Assembly: GCA_049652985.1 (NCBI GenBank)
Contig: JBASFK010000008.1
Location: 19,934 to 83,933 of the forward strand
Reading direction: 5' to 3'
Source: UBA7657 sp049652985
GTDB taxonomy: Bacteria; Pseudomonadota; Alphaproteobacteria; Micavibrionales; Micavibrionaceae
DNA length: 64,000 nt
The position numbers and the translations under genes are program-made. Positions 9,343 to 18,196 of the stretch are shown here, one piece after another. The notes under the pieces are model-generated. The model did not search any database and was not told the origin of the DNA. It saw only the letters and a list, made by a program, of their open reading frames with translations. How positions within the stretch are numbered: position 1 is the stretch's first letter; every line of letters begins with the position of its first letter.

Positions 9343-10689
9343 ATGCGCATAGCGATTGTCGGAACAGGATATGTCGGGCTGGTTTCGGGTACGTGTTTCG
9401 CCGAATTCGGCATCGATGTCACATGCGTCGACCGCGACAAGGGCAAGATCGCCCGCCTGAAAAAAGGCGAAATCCCGATTTACGAACCCGGCCTGGAGGA
9501 TCTCGTCGCCAAGCAGGTCAAGGCTGGCCGACTGGCCTTCACCACGAACCTTCCCGAAGCAGTCAAGGACGCCGACGCGGTATTCATCGCCGTGGGCACG
9601 CCCGCCCGCCGCGACGACGGCCATGCCGACATGTCGTATGTTTACGAGGCCGCAGCAGAAATCGCCGCCGCGCTTGAGGGCTATACATTGATCGTCACCA
9701 AATCCACGGTGCCCGTCGGCACCGCGCGTGAGGTGGAAAAAATCATCCGCTCAACAAATCTGAAAGCAGATTTCGACGTTTGCTCGAACCCGGAATTCCT
9801 GCGCGAAGGCGCCGCGATCAACGACTTCATGCGCCCCGACCGCGTCGTTATCGGCACTAATTCGCCGCGTGCGGCTGAAATGATGCGCGAGCTGTATCGC
9901 CCGCTTTACATCAATGAAACGCCGATGGTGGTAACGACGCCTGAAACCGCCGAGATCATCAAATACGCAGCGAACGCATTCCTCGCCACCAAGATCACAT
10001 TCATCAACGAGATCGCGAATTTATGCGAGCAGACTGGCGCGAACGTGCAGGAAGTCGCGAAAGGCATTGGCCTCGACGGACGCATCGGCAAAAAATTTCT
10101 GCATGCGGGCCCCGGTTACGGCGGCTCGTGTTTCCCTAAGGATACGCTGGCGTTGACGCAGATCGGCCAGAAATACGGCGCGCCGCAGAACATCGTCGAG
10201 ACGGTTGTTTGGGTGAATGCCGAACGCCAACGTAGCATGGCGCACCGTGTTATTGAAGCCTGTGGCGGGAACCTCGAAGGCCTGAAAATCGCCGTTCTTG
10301 GAGTTGCGTTCAAACCGAATACCGATGACGTGCGCGAAGCGCCGAGCCTCGTCATTATCCCGCTGCTGCAGGAAGAGGGCGCAAAAATATCGGCTTATGA
10401 CCCCGCCGCTATGGAACATGCCGGCGAGCATCTTGAGAATGTCGAATGGTGCAAGGACGCTTATAACGCGGTAGACGAGGCCGACGCGCTGGTGATCCTG
10501 ACCGAATGGAACGAGTTCCGGGCGCTGGATCTGGATCGCATAGCGGGTATTATGAAGACCAGACGTATTATCGATCTTCGTAACATCTACAAGGTCCGGG
10601 ACATGAAGGAAGCGGGCTTCCATTATGTCTCGGTTGGACGGCCCGAAGTCCTGCCACCCCCGGTTGTTGCAGCGAAAAAAATAGGCTAG
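9343..10689 (+). CDS. ugd: UDP-glucose 6-dehydrogenase
   Basis: Oxidises UDP-glucose twice with NAD+ to give UDP-glucuronate, a precursor for exopolysaccharide and capsule sugars. The 448 residues show the NAD loop MRIAIVGTGYVGLVSGTCFA at the start, the central TKSTVPVGTA segment, the catalytic cysteine in GGSCFPKDT near residue 260, and VLGVAFKPNTDDVREAPSL in the C-terminal domain. Length is typical. A GAGG site precedes the ATG at 9343. Followed by a terminator-like hairpin. Confidence 0.96.
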   Translation: MRIAIVGTGYVGLVSGTCFAEFGIDVTCVDRDKGKIARLKKGEIPIYEPGLEDLVAKQVKAGRLAFTTNLPEAVKDADAVFIAVGTPARRDDGHADMSYVYEAAAEIAAALEGYTLIVTKSTVPVGTAREVEKIIRSTNLKADFDVCSNPEFLREGAAINDFMRPDRVVIGTNSPRAAEMMRELYRPLYINETPMVVTTPETAEIIKYAANAFLATKITFINEIANLCEQTGANVQEVAKGIGLDGRIGKKFLHAGPGYGGSCFPKDTLALTQIGQKYGAPQNIVETVVWVNAERQRSMAHRVIEACGGNLEGLKIAVLGVAFKPNTDDVREAPSLVIIPLLQEEGAKISAYDPAAMEHAGEHLENVEWCKDAYNAVDEADALVILTEWNEFRALDLDRIAGIMKTRRIIDLRNIYKVRDMKEAGFHYVSVGRPEVLPPPVVAAKKIG

Positions 10690-10690
10690 T

Positions 10691-10729
10691 CTGATCCTGC
10701 TGCGTTTCCTTGCAGGATCAGGATTTTCC
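10691..10729 (+). terminator. Hairpin at the end of ugd
   Basis: CTGATCCTGC pairs perfectly with GCAGGATCAG about a dozen bases later, followed by GATTTTCCCTT. A 10-bp stem directly after the ugd stop suggests an intrinsic terminator, though the T-tract is interrupted. The stem also contains the TTG at 10710, which argues against that TTG being the cysD start. Confidence 0.6.
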
Positions 10730-10733
10730 CTTA

Positions 10734-11531
10734 GTGAATGATTTTTTGGACGGGCTGGAAGCGCGGACGATTTATATCCTTCGTGAAGCATACAGGACTA
10801 TGCAGCCCCTCGGCATGCTCTGGTCCATGGGCAAGGATTCCACGGCGCTGCTCTGGATGGTGCGCAAAAGTTTCTTCGGCCGCGTACCCTTCCCGGTCAT
10901 CCTGCTCGACACCGGTATGGAGTTGCCCGAGGTCTACGAATTTCGCGACCGTTTGATCAAAGACTGGAAACTCGATTGCATTAGTTACGAATGTCCGCCC
11001 GAAAGCGAGATGGATCAAAGTCTCAAGCCGGCGACGCGCGCGGCAGCGCGGAAAACGGAAGGTCTTAAAAACCTGCTGCGCGAGCAGAAATTCAAAGGCA
11101 TCATCGCCGGCATACGGCGCGACGAGCAGGGACTGCGCGCCAAGGAGCGGGTGTTCTCCCCGCGCCGCGCCGACGGCTCGTGGGATTTCAAAAATCAGCC
11201 CGCCGAATTGTGGGACCAATATAATACCGCCCTGCCGCCCGATGCGCATATGCGCATCCATCCCATTCTGCACTGGGCCGAGATCGATATCTGGCGCTAC
11301 CTGAAGCGCGAGGATATTCCATGCGTGCCGCTTTATTTTGCGAAGGGTGGCATGCGTTACCGCTCGCTTGGTGAAAGTAACATTACGTTCCCCGTGGCAA
11401 GCAATGCCGCGACGCTGGATGAGATCATCGCCGAGCTTGAAACCACGAAAATTTCCGAACGCGCCGGTCGCGCCATGGATCGCGAAACCGAGGACAGTTT
11501 CGAACTTCTCCGTACGCGGGGGTATATGTGA
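10734..11531 (+). CDS. cysD: Sulfate adenylyltransferase small subunit
   Basis: The catalytic subunit that joins sulfate and ATP to form adenosine 5'-phosphosulfate, working with the GTPase subunit CysN encoded next. The PP-loop is SMGKDSTALLWM; further conserved segments are GIIAGIRRDEQGLRAKERVF and HPILHWAEIDIWRYL. The GTG at 10734 (reading VNDFLDGLE) is preferred to the TTG at 10710, which lies inside the ugd terminator stem; an AGGA sits about 10 bases upstream of the GTG. The stop overlaps cysNC by 4 bases (GTGA), indicating translational coupling. Confidence 0.93.
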   Translation: MNDFLDGLEARTIYILREAYRTMQPLGMLWSMGKDSTALLWMVRKSFFGRVPFPVILLDTGMELPEVYEFRDRLIKDWKLDCISYECPPESEMDQSLKPATRAAARKTEGLKNLLREQKFKGIIAGIRRDEQGLRAKERVFSPRRADGSWDFKNQPAELWDQYNTALPPDAHMRIHPILHWAEIDIWRYLKREDIPCVPLYFAKGGMRYRSLGESNITFPVASNAATLDEIIAELETTKISERAGRAMDRETEDSFELLRTRGYM

Positions 11532-13267
11532 GCGGTGCTTTGCGCGTTGTTATGGCTGGCGAGGTGGATCACGGAAAATCCACCATTGCCGGGCGTCTGC
11601 TGCATGATACGGGCTCGCTTACCGACGGGCGTATCGAGGAATTAAAGAAAATATGCGAGCGGCGCGGCGGCGGACAGGAATGGTCGTTCCTGCTGGACGC
11701 ATTCCAGGATGAACGCAACCAGTCCATCACCATCGATACCGCGCAGGCGCGGTTTAAGACTTCAAAACGCGGCTATGTTCTGATCGACGCGCCGGGACAC
11801 CTGGAATTCCTGCGCAACATGTTTTCCGGCGCGTCCGGGGCCGATGCAGCGGTGCTGGTGGTTGATGCCTCGCGCGGCCTGCAGGAACAGACGATGCGCC
11901 ATGCACAGGTTCTCTCGCTGGTTGGTATCGCGCAGGTGATTGTCGCCGTCAATAAAATGGATGCGGTAGGTTACGACCGCACGGTTTTCAAAAAAATCAC
12001 TGGAGAGATTTCAAAAATCCTGACGCCATTCGCCGTTATCCCGATCTCGGCCCGGAACGGAGAGATGATCGCAGGCCGCAGCGAAAATATGAAGTGGTAT
12101 GAAGGCCTGACGATTACAGAAGCATTTGATGCGCTGGCCGTGCCGAGGGCGCTTGACGATAAGCCGCTGCGTTTTTCCGTGCAGGATATTTATCATGATA
12201 GTGGCCGCCGCATTTTTACCGGCCGGGTGGAAAGCGGCGTGTTGAAGCGCGGCGATGAATTGCTGTTCGCGCCTTATGCCCAGGTGGCGAAGGTGAAATC
12301 CATCGCGGTCTGGCCGGATGATCCCGCAAAAACCGAAGCGCGCGCAGGCGAAGCAGTCGGTATAACTCTGGATCAACAGATTTTTGCAGAGCGTGGCGCT
12401 CTCGCCAGTCATGCGGATGACGCGCCCGCCCTTTCGCATATTTTAAAAACCAGGATTTTCCGCCTGCGCAGCGCGCCCATTATTCCCGGTGAAAATTTTA
12501 CGGCAAGAACGGGAACCTCCTCCTTTAATGTAGAAATTGTTTCGGTTGAGCAGAGCGATGGTATGCTCTCCGAACTGACGTTGCGCGCGGAAATGCTCCA
12601 GCCCGTCGACCCGGGTAGAAAAATCGTTCTCCTCGCGGAGGCAGAGCCTGTTGGAGCAGGAATATTGCTTGGCACCGGGAAATATTCGGCAAAATCAACC
12701 CCCGATGGTTGCGATTTCTGGCTCACAGGTCTTTCCGGCGCGGGTAAAACAACCATCGCCAAGGCCGCGGAAAAAGAACTGTTGGGCCGCGGCTATAAAG
12801 TGCACGTGCTGGACGGTGATGAAATCCGCCGTACAATAAGCGCTGATCTTGGCTTCTCGCCTGAGGACAGGGCAGAGAATATCCGCCGCGCGGGTGCTTT
12901 GGCTGCGCATATGGCAGGCGCAGGGATAATCGTCATTGCCGCCTTCATCTCGCCTTTCCGCGCAGGCCGCAGCCATGCCAGGAAAGCAGCCTCGGGCCGG
13001 TTTCGTGAAATTTACATCAGGGCCGACCTAGAGACATGCGAGGCCCGCGATCCGAAAAATCTTTACAAAAAGGCCCGGGCCGGTGAGATTACCGGCTTCA
13101 CGGGGATCGATTCCCCCTATGAAGCGCCGGAGAACCCGGATCTTGTGATTGATACGCAGAACCACGGCGCGGAAGCGTGTATAAATGGCGTTGTGGCCTT
13201 TATCGAGAACGAGGTTTCCCCGCAGCGGGAGAAACAAGAGAAAGACAGGACCGTTGCCTTCAAGTGA
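11528..13267 (+). CDS. cysNC: Bifunctional sulfate adenylyltransferase GTPase subunit / APS kinase
   Basis: CysN-CysC fusion of 579 residues. The N-terminal GTPase has EVDHGKSTIAGRLLHDTG (G1), DAPGH (G3) and NKMD (G4); the C-terminal APS kinase has its own P-loop GLSGAGKTTIAKAAE near residue 400 and VLDGDEIRR. It drives APS formation and phosphorylates APS to PAPS. It is somewhat shorter than many CysNC proteins, which often exceed 600 residues. Starts with GTG overlapping the cysD stop. The following cysQ overlaps it, completing a sulfate-activation operon. Confidence 0.93.
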   Translation: MSGALRVVMAGEVDHGKSTIAGRLLHDTGSLTDGRIEELKKICERRGGGQEWSFLLDAFQDERNQSITIDTAQARFKTSKRGYVLIDAPGHLEFLRNMFSGASGADAAVLVVDASRGLQEQTMRHAQVLSLVGIAQVIVAVNKMDAVGYDRTVFKKITGEISKILTPFAVIPISARNGEMIAGRSENMKWYEGLTITEAFDALAVPRALDDKPLRFSVQDIYHDSGRRIFTGRVESGVLKRGDELLFAPYAQVAKVKSIAVWPDDPAKTEARAGEAVGITLDQQIFAERGALASHADDAPALSHILKTRIFRLRSAPIIPGENFTARTGTSSFNVEIVSVEQSDGMLSELTLRAEMLQPVDPGRKIVLLAEAEPVGAGILLGTGKYSAKSTPDGCDFWLTGLSGAGKTTIAKAAEKELLGRGYKVHVLDGDEIRRTISADLGFSPEDRAENIRRAGALAAHMAGAGIIVIAAFISPFRAGRSHARKAASGRFREIYIRADLETCEARDPKNLYKKARAGEITGFTGIDSPYEAPENPDLVIDTQNHGAEACINGVVAFIENEVSPQREKQEKDRTVAFK

Positions 13268-14081
13268 GGAATTACTGAACAATCCCGGCGCGCTGTGTAA
13301 CATGGTGCGGCGGATCGCCGTGGGCGCGGGCCATATCACGCTGGAACATTTCGACATGGTGCGCCCCGGCGAAGTTTCTGAAAAGGGCGACGGCTCACCG
13401 GTTACCTCCGCCGACCGGGAATCCGAAAAATTCATATCGGAAGGCCTGCGCGCGCTCACCCCTGACATTCCGGTCGTCGCCGAGGAAGCCACGGGCGCAG
13501 GCGGCCTCAACGATCTTTCGCAGCACGAATATTTCTGGTCGGTCGATCCGCTTGACGCGACCAAGGAATTCATCGCCGGCGGCGAAAATTACACGGTGAA
13601 TATCGGCCTCGTGAAAAAAGATACGCCTGTGCTCGGCGTAATTTACGCCCCCGCGCTGGGCGTTTTATATGCGGGATTCGGTGAAACCGCCCTGCGCTGG
13701 AGCGAGGCCACCGGCAAGGACAAGAAAATCTCAGTGCGCCAGCCACCATCTGCAGGACTAACGGTAATGTCGAGTCTTTACCACGCGGATGATGCAGCGA
13801 TGGATAAATTTCTCTCCGCTTTCAAAGTCGAGAAAATCCTGAAACGGGCGAGCGCTTTGAAAATCTGCGCCGTGGCGGAAGGAAAGGCAGACCTTTATCC
13901 ACGGCTGGGGCCCACATCAGAATGGGACACGGCGGGCGCGGAGGCGATCCTGCGCGCTGCGGGCGGCACGCTGACCGATCTGCAGGGCAGGCCCCTGGTT
14001 TACGGTTGCGTGGACAGGAAATTCGCCAACCCGCATTTCGCCGCCGCGTCTTTCGACTGGTTCGCCGGGGGCGAGGACTAG
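13254..14081 (+). CDS. cysQ: 3'(2'),5'-bisphosphate nucleotidase
   Basis: Inositol monophosphatase-fold enzyme that hydrolyses 3'-phosphoadenosine 5'-phosphate, removing the by-product of PAPS use. Metal-binding motifs are visible: EKGDGSPVTSADRESE, VAEEATG, WSVDPLDATKEFIAGG and EWDTAGAEAILRAAGG. The start is uncertain: the frame is open upstream within cysNC, and I favour the TTG at 13254 (reading LPSSEELL), which follows an AGGA, over the ATG at 13302 that would trim the first helix. The stop overlaps that of the convergent repressor gene (CTAG). Confidence 0.9.
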   Translation: MPSSEELLNNPGALCNMVRRIAVGAGHITLEHFDMVRPGEVSEKGDGSPVTSADRESEKFISEGLRALTPDIPVVAEEATGAGGLNDLSQHEYFWSVDPLDATKEFIAGGENYTVNIGLVKKDTPVLGVIYAPALGVLYAGFGETALRWSEATGKDKKISVRQPPSAGLTVMSSLYHADDAAMDKFLSAFKVEKILKRASALKICAVAEGKADLYPRLGPTSEWDTAGAEAILRAAGGTLTDLQGRPLVYGCVDRKFANPHFAAASFDWFAGGED

Positions 14082-14680
14082 ATCATCTGTAATTTTGCGA
14101 CGACGCGCCCGATGATCAGGAAATCGCCGGGCTTGAGCACCTGCGACTGAAAACCTTTCTGCCGCGCCGATATGCGGACTTCGCCATTGCTGGACCGCGG
14201 CGCGTATTCACAATGCCGCAGCATGCTGCTGAAGCCATCCGAAACTATAAAAATCCCGGGCGGTGAAGGCTTGCGGTCGGAAGTATCGACCAGAATTTGC
14301 TCGCCGTGCCTGAATTCCGGTTCCATTGCGGTTTCACGCACCTGGAATATGCGGGTGGTTTTATCCGGGCCATGGGCCGCCTGCGAGGAAAGCACCATGG
14401 CCGGGATTGCCCATTCGCCGGGCGCGCCTTGTCCGTCATCCAGCCCCTTGCGGCCGGGGCCCGCTCCGCCGCCGGCAGGGGCCTTGCGGATTGCGGCGTC
14501 GCCGTCCACAGGCAGGTCGAAATAGCCGCGCATGAGTATATATTCCTGCGCCTTGATCTGGCGGGCGCCGTTGAGGATTTTGCTGATTGCGGGCGGCTCC
14601 AGGCCGATTGCGGCGGCCAGCCCGGCTTTCGTTTTTTCGGGGTGGTTTGCGAACTGGGTCTTAAGCCATTGGGAATCCAT
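14078..14680 (-). CDS. HTH/S24-type repressor-like regulator
   Basis: A 200-residue protein with an N-terminal XRE-like HTH (KTKAGLAAAIGLEPPAISKI) and a C-terminal S24 peptidase fold: EPEFRHGEQILVDTSDRKPS, then RISARQKGFQSQVLKPGDFL and IIGRVVAKL. It resembles prophage CI/LexA-type repressors. The typical serine context is not clear, so autoproteolysis cannot be assumed. The ATG at 14680 (MDSQWLKTQF) is chosen; no strong ribosome site is seen. Confidence 0.8.
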   Translation of the reverse strand: MDSQWLKTQFANHPEKTKAGLAAAIGLEPPAISKILNGARQIKAQEYILMRGYFDLPVDGDAAIRKAPAGGGAGPGRKGLDDGQGAPGEWAIPAMVLSSQAAHGPDKTTRIFQVRETAMEPEFRHGEQILVDTSDRKPSPPGIFIVSDGFSSMLRHCEYAPRSSNGEVRISARQKGFQSQVLKPGDFLIIGRVVAKLQMI

Positions 14681-14798
14681 TAAGGAAATAATCTCATGGC
14701 CCAAGAACACAAAATATTTCTATTTTGGAAAATAAAGCTTGAAAATTTCCAAAAAAGAAATAAATATACAACCCATGGTATTAATTTAGAGGTGCAAC

Positions 14799-15155
14799 TT
14801 GCCGCCGGATTACCAAAAACGTGTCCCCGCCGAAGCCGCCGTTATCGGGCGCAACCTGCGCAGGCTCCGGGAGGGTGCCGACCTGACGCAAAAGGACCTC
14901 GCCCGCCTGCTCGGTATCAGTTTCCAGCAGGTGCAGAAATACGAACGCGGGGAAAACCGCCTTCCCGTCGACAGGCTGTTTGCCCTGAGGAAAATTTTCG
15001 GCGCGCCGTATCACGCATTTTTTGCGGGGCTTGGTGGCGATACGCCTTCGCAGGAATTACCATGGACGGAAAAGATACATGCGCACCTGCTGGAGGCGGA
15101 CGATCCCGCGCTGCAGGACAAGATCGCGCGCGTCGTCGCGATTATGCTTGAATGA
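14799..15155 (+). CDS. XRE-family transcriptional regulator
   Basis: A 118-residue protein with a well-formed HTH (IGRNLRRLREGADLTQKDLA, then LLGISFQQVQKYERGENRLP). This pattern, including QVQKYERGxNR, is common to alphaproteobacterial Cro/CI-type regulators. It begins with TTG at 14799; GAGGTG lies a few bases upstream. Divergent from the S24-type regulator, with an AT-rich shared control region at 14690-14790. Confidence 0.8.
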   Translation: MPPDYQKRVPAEAAVIGRNLRRLREGADLTQKDLARLLGISFQQVQKYERGENRLPVDRLFALRKIFGAPYHAFFAGLGGDTPSQELPWTEKIHAHLLEADDPALQDKIARVVAIMLE

Positions 15156-15168
15156 TCAAAGGAGGTGA

Positions 15169-16056
15169 TCAGGATGGCTCGGTGAGGCTTTTGTACAGGT
15201 CTGTGCGGCGGTCGCGGAAGAAACCCCACATCGGGCGCTCGGCATTGATCGCGTCTAGGTCGAATGAATGAACAAGAACCGCGTCCTTGTCGCGGCCCGC
15301 TTCCTGCACAAGATCGCCCGACGGCGCGGCGATGAACGACTTGCCATAGTAGCCCTGGTCGTTGCCGGGGTTGGCCGGGTTTTTCTCGACGCCGATGCGG
15401 TTTGCCGCGACGACGGGGACGAAGTTAGAGACAGCATGGCCCTGCATCGCGCGCTGCCACGACAGGGCCGTGTCGAGGTTAGGGGTCGAGGGCTCAAAAC
15501 CTATCGCGGTCGGGTAGAACAGTATTTCCGCGCCCTGCAGCATCATGCTGCGCGCAACTTCCGGGTACCACTGGTCCCAGCAGATGCCGACGCCGATCTT
15601 GCCGAACTTCGTGTCCCAGACTTTGAAGCCGAGATCACCGGGGCGGAAATAGTATTTCTCGCTGTAGCCGGGGCCATCGGGAATATGCGTCTTGCGGTAG
15701 ATGCCCATAATAGCGCCGGTGTCGTCGATGACGGCGACGCTGTTGTAATAATGCGCGCCGGATTTTTCAAAAAATGAAACCGGGATGACGATTTTGAGCT
15801 CTTTCGTCGCTTTTTGCATCGCTATGACGGCCGGGTGTTCTTCAGCCGGGAAGGCTTCCCTGAACCAGCGCGGGTCCTGCGACGTGCAGAAATAAATATT
15901 CTGAAAGAGCTCGGACGGCAGGACGATCTGCGCGCCTTTTTTAGCGGCCTCATGTACATAGTTCACCGTTTTCTCGATGTTCTGTTTCATATCGAGTCCG
16001 TACGAAGTCTGAATCGCGGCGACTGTGACAAGCCTTGAATTATTTTTAGGGCTCAT
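15169..16056 (-). CDS. aguB: N-carbamoylputrescine amidase
   Basis: Nitrilase-superfamily enzyme that converts N-carbamoylputrescine to putrescine, CO2 and ammonia, the second step after agmatine deiminase. The catalytic triad is visible: Glu in LPSELFQ, Lys in YRKTHIPDGPGYSEK and Cys in GVGICWDQWYPEVAR. 295 residues, a usual length. The ATG at 16056 overlaps the stop of aguA (ATGA), so the two are coupled. Confidence 0.94.
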   Translation of the reverse strand: MSPKNNSRLVTVAAIQTSYGLDMKQNIEKTVNYVHEAAKKGAQIVLPSELFQNIYFCTSQDPRWFREAFPAEEHPAVIAMQKATKELKIVIPVSFFEKSGAHYYNSVAVIDDTGAIMGIYRKTHIPDGPGYSEKYYFRPGDLGFKVWDTKFGKIGVGICWDQWYPEVARSMMLQGAEILFYPTAIGFEPSTPNLDTALSWQRAMQGHAVSNFVPVVAANRIGVEKNPANPGNDQGYYGKSFIAAPSGDLVQEAGRDKDAVLVHSFDLDAINAERPMWGFFRDRRTDLYKSLTEPS

Positions 16057-17078
16057 TCTTTCGGCTCCTGCTGCGTCATACAATGAAAGGACCCGCCGCC
16101 ATTCGTCAAGATCGACGTGGATTTGAGGCCCTTCACTTTATGGCGGGGGAACAGTTTCTGGATCGCTGCGACGGCAGAATCGGCGGATTCCGTGCCATAG
16201 GTCGGCACCGCGATAGCGCTGTTGCCGATAATGAAATTCATGTGGCTGGCGGCCATCGGCTCGTCTTCATATCCCGTTACAAGGCCGGGGGAGGGTGCAA
16301 AAACAACCTCGATTTTCTTGCCGTTTGCGGCAGTCATTTTCTCGAGATCAGCAGCAATTTTCTTCAGCACTTTTTCATTCGGGTCGTTCTTTACCGGCGA
16401 CTGGCAAAGGACTTTGTTCGGTCCAATGAAGCGCGCGATATTGTCGATATGGCCGTCAGTATGGTCGTTGAGGAGGCCATCATCGAGCCACAGGATCTTA
16501 CCCGCGCCGAAGGCTTCTTTCAGTATGTCTTCGATCTCCTTCTGCGATTTGCCCGGGTTGCGGTTCGGGTTCAGCAGGCATTCCTTGGTGGTGAGGATTG
16601 TACCTTCGCCGTCATTTTCCAGTGAGCCGCCTTCGAGGACGAGATCGAATGCCTTAATCGGCGAGTCTGATTTTTTCGCGATGAAATCGCCGATGACGCG
16701 GTCGGCGGGGTAATCGTATTTGCCACCCCAGCCATTCACTTTAAAACGCAGGGCCGTGTGTGCGCCGTTTACGCTCGCCCAGATCGGGCCGGTATCGCGC
16801 AGCCAGATATCGCCGAACTCCGCCGGGACAACCTCGGTATTTTTTCCAAGCAGTTTTTTTGCGGAAGCAACGGCCTCATCGCCGCGGGCCAGCATATAAA
16901 CCTTCTCGCCTTCTGCAATAAGGTTTGCCATCGCTGCGGCTTCTTCCTGCGCAGGCTGAAGATCTTCGAGCCACAGTTCGGGATCGGAGGGAAATGCGAT
17001 CCACATAGCCTTGTGTGGTGCCCATTCAGGTTGAATGGTCACGGCATTTTGCATTTTTTGCCTCGGTTGCGCGGTCAT
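16053..17078 (-). CDS. aguA: Agmatine deiminase
   Basis: Hydrolyses agmatine to N-carbamoylputrescine and ammonia. A peptidylarginine-deiminase-fold enzyme with the catalytic cysteine in GGGSFHCMTQQEP at the C-terminus; WLRDTGPIW and NDHTDGHIDNIARF are further family motifs. The start at 17078 (MTAQPRQK) is more usual than an in-frame start seven codons upstream. It lies just downstream of a GC-rich hairpin that separates it from the deoxyhypusine-synthase-like gene, and ahead of aguB. Confidence 0.94.
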   Translation of the reverse strand: MTAQPRQKMQNAVTIQPEWAPHKAMWIAFPSDPELWLEDLQPAQEEAAAMANLIAEGEKVYMLARGDEAVASAKKLLGKNTEVVPAEFGDIWLRDTGPIWASVNGAHTALRFKVNGWGGKYDYPADRVIGDFIAKKSDSPIKAFDLVLEGGSLENDGEGTILTTKECLLNPNRNPGKSQKEIEDILKEAFGAGKILWLDDGLLNDHTDGHIDNIARFIGPNKVLCQSPVKNDPNEKVLKKIAADLEKMTAANGKKIEVVFAPSPGLVTGYEDEPMAASHMNFIIGNSAIAVPTYGTESADSAVAAIQKLFPRHKVKGLKSTSILTNGGGSFHCMTQQEPKE

Positions 17079-17098
17079 TTCATGTTCCCAAAAAGTCA

Positions 17099-17116
17099 CC
17101 CCCGCAAAAGCGGGGG
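17099..17116 (-). terminator. GC hairpin between the DHS-like gene and aguA
   Basis: CCCCCGC-AAAA-GCGGGGG forms a perfect 7-bp stem, and on the minus strand TGACTTTTT follows it. It could terminate transcription from the decarboxylase operon, or only reduce read-through into aguAB. The T-tract is displaced by four bases, so efficiency is uncertain. Confidence 0.55.
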
Positions 17117-17146
17117 CTTTGTATAATTTATATGCCGTTTGAACGA

Positions 17147-18196
17147 TTAATCAAACTGCTTCGCCAGTTCCCACTTTTTGCGCTTTTTCCATGCGCCTTC
17201 ATGGTAGGCGGCAGACGCCAGCAACGGCAGGACACTGCCTGCCTCGGCGAACACCATCTGTTCGAACGCGACGTCAACCTTACCCCACGAGCAGGCTTCT
17301 TTCAGCGTCGAGGAGGAGCAGGCGCCGTCGCGCACGTCGGCAACGGTGATCTGCACGGCGTATTTGTGCATTTCGGCCTCTTTGCCGAGAATTTCGGCGC
17401 ATACGACCGTATCCTGCACAAAGTTCTTCGGCACGCCGCCGCCGATCATCAGGAGGCCTGATGTTCCGGCATGGATTTTGAGGTCCGTCAGTTCGCGGAA
17501 GTCGGCGATGGAATCGAGAACCATGTGCTTCTTCGGGTTGTCAACCTGGTGCTTCACGAGTCCGAAACCGGCGGATGAGTCGGTGAAGGCCGGACAGAAG
17601 ATCGGCACGTTTTTCTCATAGGCGAGTTTCACGAGGCTGTTCTTCTTCTTGCCGTGCTTCACGAGGTACTTGCCCATCTCCTTGATGAACTCGCGCGAAG
17701 AGTAGGCGCGCGGCTCAAGGCTGTTGGCGATTTCCAGGATCGTACCGTCGCAGGCCTGCAGGTCTTCTTCGTCGATATATGTATCGTAAATGCGGTCGAT
17801 ATAAAGGTCGCGCAGTTCACGGTCATCGACCTGCCCCGCGGCCTGATAGTGCTTGAAGCCGAGGCCTTCGAAGAAATCCATGTCGACGATTGAAGCGCCC
17901 GTGGCGACGATGCCGTCGATCATGTTGTTCTCCAGCATGGCGGCATAGGCGTCCATACAGCCGCCCGCGGATGTGGAGCCCGCCAGCGTCAGAAAAATCG
18001 CGCAGTCCTTGTCGTTCAGCATCATGTTGTAAATCTCGGTCGCGCGCGCGAGGTCGCGCGACGTGAACGACATTTTTCCCATGGATTCGATAATCGGGCG
18101 CGCGTCGAACGATGTTATGTCGATATGCTCGACGACGTTTTGCAGCAGCTCCGCCTTGCGGTTGCTGGTGACCTTTTTCGGAGTTTGATTAGACAT
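17147..18196 (-). CDS. Deoxyhypusine-synthase-like enzyme, probably a homospermidine-type polyamine synthase
   Basis: A 349-residue member of the deoxyhypusine synthase family, with the NAD-binding text LTLAGSTSAGGCMDAY, IDGIVATGASIVDMD and the lysine of EACSWGKVD near residue 305 that corresponds to the catalytic lysine of the family. Bacteria lack eIF5A, so hypusine formation is not its role; relatives transfer an aminobutyl group from one polyamine to another. Its start overlaps the ornithine decarboxylase stop by 8 bases and agmatine-pathway genes follow, which points to putrescine or agmatine as substrate. The exact product is inferred. Confidence 0.85.
   Translation of the reverse strand: MSNQTPKKVTSNRKAELLQNVVEHIDITSFDARPIIESMGKMSFTSRDLARATEIYNMMLNDKDCAIFLTLAGSTSAGGCMDAYAAMLENNMIDGIVATGASIVDMDFFEGLGFKHYQAAGQVDDRELRDLYIDRIYDTYIDEEDLQACDGTILEIANSLEPRAYSSREFIKEMGKYLVKHGKKKNSLVKLAYEKNVPIFCPAFTDSSAGFGLVKHQVDNPKKHMVLDSIADFRELTDLKIHAGTSGLLMIGGGVPKNFVQDTVVCAEILGKEAEMHKYAVQITVADVRDGACSSSTLKEACSWGKVDVAFEQMVFAEAGSVLPLLASAAYHEGAWKKRKKWELAKQFD

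Noticed and set aside
10021..10791. 256-codon minus-strand ORF
   Set aside because: Antisense to ugd; low-quality composition and no start signal.
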